A DNA stretch of 5,228 bases from Zetaproteobacteria bacterium. GTDB taxonomy: Bacteria > Pseudomonadota > Zetaproteobacteria > Mariprofundales > Mariprofundaceae. Within the stretch, counting starts at the first letter, position 1. Each line of letters starts with the position of its first letter. Below the pieces are notes generated by a model. That model saw only the letters and a program-made list of their open reading frames with translations. It searched no databases and was not told where the DNA came from. This document shows, one piece after another, positions 1 to 5,228 of this stretch. Location: the NCBI GenBank assembly GCA_021545625.1, contig JAJRVH010000094.1:1-5228 (forward strand), read 5' to 3'. The position numbers and the translations under genes are program-made.

Positions 1-396
1 CCAGATACGCGAGTCGCCGACATGAAAGACGTGTGCCGTCGTCGATTTCAGGATCAGCACGGCCATCGTGGTGGCCAGGCTCAGCTCCGATGCATAACGC
101 CGTTGTCCCTGCGAATAGAGCCAGGAATTCAGCGAGCGTATGATGCGGTCGCCGGCCGTTTTCACGCTCCACGACATCGGCGTGCTCAGGTAATCGGCGA
201 TAAAGCCCTGCACGCAGTATTCGCTGGCCTCGCGTCCGGCCTCGCTGGACCCGACGCCATCGGCCGTGACGGCGACCACGCCCTTGTGGGTCAGTTCCAT
301 GCCGCCGGGAATGCGAATGCCGCAGCAGTCCTCGTTATGTCCCTTGATGCCGGCCCGCGAACATTGCCCCGCTTCAACGATCAGCTGATTGCTCAT
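1..396 (-). CDS. PP2C-family Ser/Thr phosphatase, N-terminal part (probable phosphatase-kinase fusion), truncated by window edge
   Basis: The reading frame opens with ATG at 396-394 and stays open for 132 codons to the window edge, so the C-terminus is missing. The visible part is a PP2C (PPM) metal-dependent phosphatase domain. A motif-1 segment GIKGHNED lies at residues 16-23, with D23 a likely metal ligand. ADGVG at 45-49 carries the second metal Asp, D46. ATT at 108-110 stands where GTT is usual, and VGDSR is at 126-130. No signal peptide or membrane segment is visible. The start lies 38 nt after the transporter stop, so the two are probably co-transcribed; only a weak ribosome site (GACGGA) precedes it. 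From memory of the family, genes beginning this way beside narK and nirBD encode proteins of roughly 550-600 residues, with this phosphatase domain followed by a protein kinase domain and a C-terminal membrane segment. The kinase half is inferred, since it lies outside the window. The target is unknown. Confidence 0.88.
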   Translation of the reverse strand, partial: MSNQLIVEAGQCSRAGIKGHNEDCCGIRIPGGMELTHKGVVAVTADGVGSSEAGREASEYCVQGFIADYLSTPMSWSVKTAGDRIIRSLNSWLYSQGQRRYASELSLATTMAVLILKSTTAHVFHVGDSRIW

Positions 397-434
397 ATCC
401 GTCTATTCAAGCACAAAACAGGCCCTAGGGGCTA

Positions 435-1937
435 TCAATGCAGCCGGATTTTCTCGATGCTGCCATCTTCGTTTTCCTCGTACATATAGCCCTTCGGCTC
501 GTTGAGCGCAACGGCCGCAATCAGGCAGACGATGGCGGCGGCGGCACCGATGACAATAAAGAACATATGCGCATCGACAAACGACAGCACGGTCAGGAAG
601 GCCACGCCGCCGACATTGCCGAAGGCACCGGTCGTGCCGGCCACCTGACCGGTCAGCCGGCGCTTGACCAGCGGCACCAGCGCATAGACCGCGCCGTTGC
701 CGGCGTTGACGAAGACCGATGCGAGCGTCATCACGCCGATGGCGGCCAGGATCGACCAGCCGGCGTCGATCTGGCTCATCATGAAATAGCCGAACGAACA
801 GCCGGCCAGCGTCAGCAACAGGGTTTTCTTGCGGCCGAAGCGGTCGCTGATCATGCCGCCGGCCGGACGCATGACCAGATTCAGACCGGCGAAGACCGAC
901 GCGATCAGGCCGGCCTGGGCGATGCTGAGATCCATCGTATCGCGGAAAGTGTCGAAAAAGAACAGTGGCAGCATCGAAATCACGGCCAGTTCGGAGCCGA
1001 AGGTGACCATGTAGGACAGATTCAGCGCCGCCACCTGACTGAAGCGATAGCGGTGGATTTCCGGCACCGGTTTCGCTCCGTCGGCGAACAGGGAGCGGTT
1101 GATGCGCAGGATCTGCAATACCTGATAGGCATAGAGCACCAGCAGCGCGCCATAGATCACCCAGGTTTCGGCTGCCGTGAAAATGCCCAGATTGGCGGGG
1201 CCGATTTTCCACGCCAGCACGCCGAGCGCCAGATAGAGCGGCGCGGTCATCAGGCAATAGAGGAAAAAGTCGCCGCGGCTGGAAACCTCCATCGCGCCGA
1301 GGTTTCTGGGCCGGTAATAGGTCGTACCCTTCGGGTTGTTGCTGACCGAAAAATAGAAGACGAAGGAAAAGGCGAGCGCGATGACGCCGGTCGTCGCGAT
1401 GGCCCAGCGCCAGCCTTCATCGCCGCCGATCCACAGCGCCAGCGTCGGCAGCGCCATGGCCGCGGCGGCCGAGCCGAAATTGCCCCAGCCGCCATAGATG
1501 CCCTCGGCCGTGCCGACCTGTCTGGCCGGAAACCATTCGGAAACCAGCCGGATGCCGATCACGAATCCGGCGCCGACAAAGCCGAGCATGAAGCGGTAGA
1601 TGGCCAGCCTTTCGAAACTGTCTGCGAATGCGAACAGGAAACAGACGGCGCTGGCCGTGCCCAGCAGCACCGAGAACGTGATCTTCGGTCCGTATTTGTC
1701 GACCAGCATGCCGATGATGATGCGGGCCGGGATCGTCAGCGCGACATTCAGGATCAGCAACAGCTTCACCTGCTGGTCGGACAGTCCGAAGGTTTCGCGG
1801 ATCGATGCGACCAGTGGCGCGAAATTGAACCAGACGACGAAGCTGATGAAGAATGCCAGCCATGACATATGCAGAATCTTCATTTTGCCCGTGAACGAGA
1901 ACAGGTTGATCTTGCTGTGATCGACGCCGGAGGCCAT
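435..1937 (-). CDS. narK: NarK/NasA-family MFS nitrate/nitrite transporter
   Basis: This 500-residue inner-membrane transporter of the major facilitator superfamily probably imports nitrate for assimilation. The nitrate/nitrite porter signatures are present in both halves: GGWGNFGS at residues 149-156 and NAGNGAVYALVP at 411-422. R72 in helix 2 and R357 in helix 8 sit where NarK's substrate-binding arginines lie. MFS loop motifs appear as GMLVDKYGPK (76-85) and GMISDRFGRKK (361-371). I count six hydrophobic helices before residue 200, two extra ones at about 224-243 and 257-277, then six more, giving 14 rather than 12. The frame stays open upstream to an ATG at 2099, but I chose 1937. AAGGGAGT precedes it at good spacing, the protein then starts like its relatives (NLFSFTGKMKILH), and the likely sigma-54 promoter lies between the two candidates. 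It heads the leftward unit, upstream of the phosphatase gene. Some genomes call this gene nasA, a name also used for the reductase. Confidence 0.95.
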   Translation of the reverse strand: MASGVDHSKINLFSFTGKMKILHMSWLAFFISFVVWFNFAPLVASIRETFGLSDQQVKLLLILNVALTIPARIIIGMLVDKYGPKITFSVLLGTASAVCFLFAFADSFERLAIYRFMLGFVGAGFVIGIRLVSEWFPARQVGTAEGIYGGWGNFGSAAAAMALPTLALWIGGDEGWRWAIATTGVIALAFSFVFYFSVSNNPKGTTYYRPRNLGAMEVSSRGDFFLYCLMTAPLYLALGVLAWKIGPANLGIFTAAETWVIYGALLVLYAYQVLQILRINRSLFADGAKPVPEIHRYRFSQVAALNLSYMVTFGSELAVISMLPLFFFDTFRDTMDLSIAQAGLIASVFAGLNLVMRPAGGMISDRFGRKKTLLLTLAGCSFGYFMMSQIDAGWSILAAIGVMTLASVFVNAGNGAVYALVPLVKRRLTGQVAGTTGAFGNVGGVAFLTVLSFVDAHMFFIVIGAAAAIVCLIAAVALNEPKGYMYEENEDGSIEKIRLH

Positions 1938-1943
1938 GTGTTT

Positions 1944-1951
1944 ACTCCCTT
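1944..1951 (-). promoter_or_regulatory. Ribosome binding site of the nitrate transporter gene
   Basis: On the minus strand AAGGGAGT lies 6 nt before the ATG at 1937. It fixes that start in preference to the in-frame ATG 54 codons upstream. Confidence 0.75.
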
Positions 1952-1952
1952 G

Positions 1953-1967
1953 CTGCCGGGTTGGCAG
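1953..1967. repeat. Inverted repeat CTGCC-N5-GGCAG
   Basis: This is a perfect 5-bp inverted repeat with a 5-bp spacer. It lies inside the predicted 5' leader of the transporter gene, just upstream of its ribosome site. It is centred about 120 bp upstream of the predicted nirB transcription start, the usual distance for an enhancer-type site. Its half-sites and spacing do not fit the NtrC consensus, so it could be an operator for another regulator, a small RNA hairpin, or chance. Confidence 0.3.
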
Positions 1968-1994
1968 GGTGTTTGGTATCTGGTTCGGGAGCCG

Positions 1995-2010
1995 AGCAAG
2001 GCCGTTGCCA
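1995..2010 (-). promoter_or_regulatory. Candidate sigma-54 promoter of the transporter-phosphatase unit
   Basis: The minus strand reads TGGCAAC-GGCC-TTGCT. Against the consensus TGGCACG-N4-TTGCW, the GG and GC dinucleotides have exact spacing, the -12 element is complete, and only the last two bases of the -24 element differ. Transcription would start near 1984, giving a leader of about 47 nt before the ATG at 1937. Sigma-54 control fits nitrate assimilation, which is commonly activated by NtrC when nitrogen is short. No experimental start is known to me. Confidence 0.6.
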
Positions 2011-2023
2011 AGGCGTTTTTTGT

Positions 2024-2036
2024 TGCATGGCCTGCA
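2024..2036. repeat. Inverted repeat TGCA-TGGCC-TGCA between the two promoters
   Basis: Perfect 4-bp arms surround a 5-bp spacer, with one further internal pair. It sits almost midway between the two -24 elements (2010 and 2054), where a shared regulator or DNA-bending protein could act on both units. It is too short for a confident call. Confidence 0.25.
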
Positions 2037-2053
2037 TTGCCCGCATGAAACGG

Positions 2054-2069
2054 TGGCACAGGCATGGCG
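2054..2069 (+). promoter_or_regulatory. Candidate sigma-54 promoter of the nirBD-nitrate reductase unit
   Basis: The plus strand reads TGGCACA-GGCA-TGGCG. Against TGGCACG-N4-TTGCW, the -24 element matches six of seven bases and the GG-to-GC spacing is exact. The -12 element has G for the second T, and the following base is G rather than A/T. Transcription would begin near 2080, leaving an untranslated leader of about 130 nt before nirB. It points away from the similar motif on the other strand; the two -24 elements are about 44 bp apart. Confidence 0.55.
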
Positions 2070-2073
2070 GGGA

Positions 2074-2090
2074 TGCCCAATAAACGGGCA
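2074..2090. promoter_or_regulatory. NtrC-like inverted repeat, candidate enhancer or operator
   Basis: The 17-bp sequence TGCCC-N7-GGGCA is a perfect inverted repeat, extended by one A/T pair outside. The usual NtrC site is close to TGCAC-N7-GTGCA, so the length and spacing agree and each half differs at one symmetric base. Its centre lies about 98 bp upstream of the predicted transporter transcription start, a typical enhancer distance. It also falls right at the predicted nirB start, so it could instead be a repressor site or a hairpin at the 5' end of the nirB transcript. Confidence 0.4.
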
Positions 2091-2211
2091 TGGATGCATA
2101 TCTTTTGGGCACGGACCCGGAAGAAATGGCGACTTTTTGCGGAAAACGGACCTTCTGCGGCTGGCACCAAGGTTGCTGCCGGGAATACATCATGTTTCCC
2201 GCGAGGTCCAA
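2081..2211 (+). promoter_or_regulatory. Untranslated leader of nirB with possible hairpins
   Basis: If the sigma-54 start near 2080 is right, nirB has a leader of about 130 nt. Three hairpins can be drawn by hand. One is at 2103-2122: a 7-bp stem with two G-U pairs and a six-base loop, CACGGA. The second is at 2161-2182, with a 6-bp stem. The third is at 2181-2200, with GGGAA paired to TTCCC plus three inner pairs; it shares two bases with the second and ends just before the ribosome site. I see no GC-rich stem followed directly by a T-run, although TTTTT occurs at 2134-2138. I also see no pair of hexaloops with A at position 1 and G at position 4, as NasT-type ANTAR proteins bind. Attenuation is therefore possible but not shown. 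Confidence 0.35.
2203..2207 (+). promoter_or_regulatory. Ribosome binding site of nirB
   Basis: GAGGT ends 4 nt before the ATG at 2212, slightly close but usable. The frame remains open upstream as far as 1936, so this site and the protein's family-like N-terminus decide the start. Confidence 0.6.
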
Positions 2212-4671
2212 ATGAGCGAAAAGAAAAAACTGGTCATGATCGGCAACGGCATGGCGGGCGTGCGTGCCATCGAGGAGATACTCGAAGCCAATCCTGATAT
2301 GTTCGATATCACGATCTTCGGCGCCGAGAAGTATCCCAATTACAACCGCATCATGCTTTCTCCGGTGCTGGCCGGCGACACGACCATTGATGACATCATT
2401 CTTAACGACGAGCAGTGGTATGCGGATCACGGCATCACGCTGCATCTGGGCAAGCGCGTCACCGACATCCGGCGCGGCCACAAGAAGGTCGTGGCCGAGG
2501 ACGGAACCGAGGTCGAATACGATAACCTGATCATCGCCACCGGTTCCAACCCGTTTATCATACCGATTCCCGGACATGACAAGCAGGGCGTGATGGCCTT
2601 CCGCGACATCGACGATTGCGATGCAATGTTCGAGGCGGCGAAAAAGTATAAAAAAGCGGCCGTGATCGGCGGCGGCCTGCTGGGACTCGAGGCGGCCAAG
2701 GGGCTGCTGCATCTGGGCATGGACGTGACCGTGATCCACGACCAGGCGACGCTGATGAATATGCAGCTTGATGCGGTGGCCGGCGAAATGCTGCGCGCGG
2801 AGCTGGAAGAGCAGGGCATGAAATTCAGGGTTTCGACGCTGACGACCGAGGTGCTCGGCGAGGAGCGCGTCAGCGGCCTGCGCTTCAAGGACGGTTCCGA
2901 GCTGGAGTGCGACCTGCTGATCATGGCCGTCGGCATCCGGCCCAACAAGCAACTGGCCGAGGAATGCGGTATCTATTGCAACCGCGGCATCGTGGTCAAC
3001 GACTATATGCAGACCGTGACCGATCCGTCCGTCTATTCGGTCGGCGAATGCGCCGAGCACCGGGGCGTGGCCTACGGCTTGGTCGCGCCGTTGTTTGAAC
3101 AGGCCAGGGTGCTGGCCTGGCAGATCACCGGGCAGGGCCTGAAAACCTACGAAGGCTCGGTCGTTTCGACGAAGCTGAAAATTTCCGGCGTCGATGTGTT
3201 TTCGGCCGGAGATTTCATGGGCGGACCCGGGGCAGATGTCATCGAGCTGATGGACCGCGTCGGCGGCGTTTACAAGAAGCTGGTACTGGAAGATGACCGT
3301 ATCAAGGGCGTGGTGATGTTCGGCGACACGGCCGATGGGCCGACTTTTTTCCAGTGGATGCAGGACGGCAAGGACGTATCCGAACTGCGCTCGACATTGC
3401 TGTTTTCGGCCTCCGGCCTCGGCGATTCGGGACATTCCGGACTCGATCAGGCATCGCAGATGGCTGACGACACCATCGTCTGCGGCTGCAACGGCATATC
3501 CAAGAGACAGATCGTCGATGCGGTGGTCAAGGAGGGGCTGACCACGCGCAAGGAGATCACGGCATGCACGAAGGCGGCCGGCTCCTGCGGCGGTTGTGCC
3601 GGACTGGTGGACCAGATTCTGGCCGCCACCCTCGGAACGGCCTTTGTCGAATCCGACCACGAGCCGATCTGCGCCTGTACCGAGCTGAACCATGAGCAGG
3701 TCAAGGAACAGATCAGGAACAGGAAGCTGACCATGGTGCGCGAGGTGATGCATGCGCTGGGCTGGGAAGGCGAGGGCTGTCAGGTCTGCCGGCCGGCGAT
3801 CAACTACTATATCGGCATGATCTGGCCGGAAGAGGCCGAAGACGATCGTACCAGTCGCATCGCCAACGAGCGCATGCATGCCAATATCCAGAAAGACGGC
3901 ACGTTCTCGGTGATTCCGCGCATCTATGGCGGCGAAACGACGCCGGACGACCTGATCCGCATTGCGACAGTGGCCAGGAAATACAACGTGCCGACCGTCA
4001 AGATTACCGGCGGTCAGCGTATCGACCTGCTGGGCGTGAAGAAGGAAGACCTGATCCCGATGTGGAAGGATCTCAATATGCCGTCCGGCTATGCCTACGG
4101 CAAGGCGCTCAGAACGGTCAAAACCTGTGTCGGTTCCGAATGGTGCCGTTTCGGTACGCAGAACTCGACGGCGCTCGGCATTCATCTGGAAAAGGAGCTG
4201 GAGCGGATGTGGTTTCCGGCCAAGGTCAAGCTGGCCGTGTCCGGCTGCCCGCGCAACTGCGCTGAGGCGACAATCAAGGATGTCGGCATCGTCGGCGTCG
4301 ACGGCGGCTGGGAGATTCATTGCGGCGGCAACGGCGGCGTGCATGTGGTTGCGACCGAACTGCTGTGCATCGTCGAAACGGCTGAAGAGGTCGAGGAGAT
4401 CGTCAAGGCCTATCTGCAGCACTACCGGGAAACCGGTCGCCACAACGAGCGTTGCGCGCCCTGGCAGCAGCGGGTGGGACTGGAGAGCATCAAGGCGGCT
4501 GTCGTGGATGATATTGACAACCGCAAGGCGCTGGTCGAGCGGTTGCACCAGTACCTCGCGACCCAGGACAGGGATCCGTGGGCTGAACGGATCGAGGATG
4601 CCGAAAAGGAAAATCTGAAAACATTTGCGGAATACAGGCCGATCGATATTCCGGTGAAGGTGGAAGCATAA
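2212..4671 (+). CDS. nirB: Assimilatory nitrite reductase [NAD(P)H], large subunit
   Basis: This cytoplasmic 819-residue subunit (E. coli NirB has about 847) reduces nitrite to ammonium with six electrons from NAD(P)H, via FAD, iron-sulfur centres and siroheme. The N-terminal pyridine-nucleotide oxidoreductase has an FAD-binding GNGMAG (11-16), the family segment YNRIMLSPVLAG (44-55), an NAD(P)-binding GGGLLG (153-158) and SVGEC (276-280). A BFD-like [2Fe-2S] domain follows, with C424, C426, C459 and C462. A second CxC...CxxC set (C487, C489, C523, C526) comes next. The C-terminal sulfite/nitrite reductase half has C639-x5-C645 and C679-x3-C683, the ligands of the [4Fe-4S]-siroheme centre. 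All key residues are intact. The start at 2212 gives the usual family N-terminus and has a ribosome site; the open frame upstream contains the promoter. It leads the rightward unit, one base before nirD. Confidence 0.97.
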   Translation: MSEKKKLVMIGNGMAGVRAIEEILEANPDMFDITIFGAEKYPNYNRIMLSPVLAGDTTIDDIILNDEQWYADHGITLHLGKRVTDIRRGHKKVVAEDGTEVEYDNLIIATGSNPFIIPIPGHDKQGVMAFRDIDDCDAMFEAAKKYKKAAVIGGGLLGLEAAKGLLHLGMDVTVIHDQATLMNMQLDAVAGEMLRAELEEQGMKFRVSTLTTEVLGEERVSGLRFKDGSELECDLLIMAVGIRPNKQLAEECGIYCNRGIVVNDYMQTVTDPSVYSVGECAEHRGVAYGLVAPLFEQARVLAWQITGQGLKTYEGSVVSTKLKISGVDVFSAGDFMGGPGADVIELMDRVGGVYKKLVLEDDRIKGVVMFGDTADGPTFFQWMQDGKDVSELRSTLLFSASGLGDSGHSGLDQASQMADDTIVCGCNGISKRQIVDAVVKEGLTTRKEITACTKAAGSCGGCAGLVDQILAATLGTAFVESDHEPICACTELNHEQVKEQIRNRKLTMVREVMHALGWEGEGCQVCRPAINYYIGMIWPEEAEDDRTSRIANERMHANIQKDGTFSVIPRIYGGETTPDDLIRIATVARKYNVPTVKITGGQRIDLLGVKKEDLIPMWKDLNMPSGYAYGKALRTVKTCVGSEWCRFGTQNSTALGIHLEKELERMWFPAKVKLAVSGCPRNCAEATIKDVGIVGVDGGWEIHCGGNGGVHVVATELLCIVETAEEVEEIVKAYLQHYRETGRHNERCAPWQQRVGLESIKAAVVDDIDNRKALVERLHQYLATQDRDPWAERIEDAEKENLKTFAEYRPIDIPVKVEA

Positions 4672-4672
4672 G

Positions 4673-4984
4673 ATGAGCAACTGGATCCATATCTGCAAGC
4701 TGGATGAAATCCCCAAATCGGCGGCACGCACCGTGCGCGCGGGCGATACCGTCATTGCCGTGTTCCGTCTCAGCGACGACCGGGTCAGGGCGGTGGAGAA
4801 CCGCTGTCCGCACAGGCAGGGGCCGCTGGCCGACGGCATCATCTCGGGCGATGATATTCTCTGTCCGCTGCATAACTGGCGCATCCATCTGGAGTCCGGC
4901 GAGGTCGCCCCGCCGGACTCCGGCTGCGTGAAAACCTACGCGGTCAGGGTGGAGGATGGTCAGGTGATGCTGAGTCTCGGATGA
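4673..4984 (+). CDS. nirD: Nitrite reductase [NAD(P)H] small subunit, Rieske type
   Basis: This 103-residue cytoplasmic partner of NirB is about the usual length for NirD. It forms a single Rieske-type domain. All four [2Fe-2S] ligands are present: C45-P-H47 and C64-P-L-H67, with 16 residues between H47 and C64. E. coli NirD, as I recall, keeps the fold but lacks the cluster ligands, so this one belongs to the cluster-binding kind and may carry electrons to or within NirB. The start is one nucleotide after the nirB stop, with GGAAG at 4662-4666 serving as ribosome site inside the end of nirB. Its stop overlaps the start of the nitrate reductase gene. Both arrangements suggest translational coupling and balanced production. 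Confidence 0.95.
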   Translation: MSNWIHICKLDEIPKSAARTVRAGDTVIAVFRLSDDRVRAVENRCPHRQGPLADGIISGDDILCPLHNWRIHLESGEVAPPDSGCVKTYAVRVEDGQVMLSLG

Positions 4985-5228
4985 GCCGCACGGTCAGCAG
5001 CATCTGTTCCTATTGCGGCACCGGCTGCGGCATCCGTCTGGAAACGGATGGCGAGCGCATCATGGCGCTGTCCGGCGATGAACGGCATCCGACCAATCTC
5101 GGCAAGCTGTGTTCGAAGGGCCGCGAACTGCACCATACCGTGGGCACGCATGACCGCTTGCTGCGCCCGCAGCTGCGTACGTCGCAGGACGCGCCGTTCG
5201 CGCCGGTGGACTGGGATACGGCGCTGGA
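4981..5228 (+). CDS. nasA: Assimilatory nitrate reductase catalytic subunit (Mo-bis-MGD), N-terminal part, truncated by window edge
   Basis: Eighty-two complete codons are visible before the window ends. The product is the N-terminus of a molybdopterin oxidoreductase of the DMSO-reductase superfamily. A [4Fe-4S] motif has C9-x2-C12-x3-C16 and C44, followed by K46, the conserved lysine thought to pass electrons between the cluster and the molybdopterin. The following VDWDTAL is typical of this family. There is no twin-arginine signal: the cluster motif begins at residue 9, so the enzyme is cytoplasmic, as expected for assimilation. The ATG overlaps the nirD TGA in an ATGA arrangement and has only a poor ribosome site, so translation is probably coupled. 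Context makes nitrate reductase (NasA/NasC/NarB type) the best call over formate dehydrogenase, which shares this N-terminus. The electron-donor type cannot be judged without the C-terminus. Confidence 0.88.
   Translation, partial: MSRTVSSICSYCGTGCGIRLETDGERIMALSGDERHPTNLGKLCSKGRELHHTVGTHDRLLRPQLRTSQDAPFAPVDWDTAL

Noticed and set aside
421..433. Palindrome CCCTAGGG just after the transporter stop, as a possible terminator
   Set aside because: The stem would have at most a few pairs around a CTAG loop with a mismatch, and on the minus strand it is followed by only four T's. It may be a weak attenuator, but it is not supportable as a terminator.
22..489. Plus-strand 155-codon frame opposite the phosphatase gene
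   Set aside because: The opposite strand encodes clear PP2C motifs in a continuous frame; this one has none.
403..1257. Alternative minus-strand frame within and past the end of the transporter gene
   Set aside because: It is an out-of-frame shadow of narK, Arg/Gly-rich and without family motifs.
438..1865. A 475-codon plus-strand frame opposite the transporter gene
   Set aside because: It is antisense to a clear MFS transporter; the translation is rich in charged residues and Gln/Gly, without recognisable motifs or a convincing ribosome site.
1938..2099. In-frame 54-codon N-terminal extension of the transporter
   Set aside because: It crosses the candidate sigma-54 promoter and lacks family resemblance; the ATG at 1937 has a good ribosome site.
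1936..2211. In-frame 92-codon N-terminal extension of nirB
   Set aside because: The added residues are unlike any NirB, the segment contains both candidate promoters, and the start at 2212 has a ribosome site and the normal family N-terminus.
2080..2211. ANTAR/NasT-type tandem hexaloop antitermination leader
   Set aside because: I searched for loops with A at position 1 and G at position 4 closed by at least three pairs. Only ATGGAT at 2090-2095, with two closing pairs, came near, and no terminator follows.
1942..4884. A 980-codon stop-free antisense frame across all of nirB and most of nirD
   Set aside because: It mirrors nirB and nirD, whose high-GC codon choice rarely yields antisense stops. 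The translation is low-complexity, rich in His, Arg, Ala and Asp, and resembles no family I know.

Overview
The window is one end of a nitrate-assimilation locus from a moderately high-GC bacterium. The proteins and the divergent gene order look like a gamma- or betaproteobacterium. That is a judgement from family resemblance; no rRNA or marker gene is present to settle it.

Layout. Two transcription units diverge from a 274-bp intergenic region (1938-2211). The leftward unit is a NarK/NasA-family nitrate transporter (435-1937), followed 38 nt later by the start of a PP2C-type serine/threonine phosphatase gene (1-396) that runs off the left edge. In related loci this gene usually encodes a fused phosphatase-kinase. 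The rightward unit is nirB (2212-4671), nirD (4673-4984) and the first 82 codons of a molybdopterin nitrate reductase gene (from 4981). Spacing is very tight: a 1-nt gap between nirB and nirD, and a 4-nt ATGA overlap between nirD and the reductase gene.

How the genes work together. The transporter brings nitrate into the cytoplasm. The Mo-bis-MGD reductase reduces nitrate to nitrite. NirBD, an NAD(P)H-dependent siroheme enzyme, reduces nitrite to ammonium. The phosphatase (or phosphatase-kinase) may adjust transporter or enzyme activity, but its target cannot be read from the sequence.

Regulation. The intergenic region holds two outward-facing sequences that match the sigma-54 -24/-12 promoter consensus well, one for each unit. 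It also holds several inverted repeats, one of them NtrC-like, and four copies of GCATG within 68 bp. This suggests nitrogen-limitation control of both units. The predicted nirB leader is about 130 nt and can form hairpins, but I found neither a clear intrinsic terminator nor a NasT/ANTAR-type hexaloop pair. I saw no mobile element, tRNA, rRNA or CRISPR. The locus is mostly a known system; the least-understood parts are the phosphatase gene and the compact divergent promoter region.
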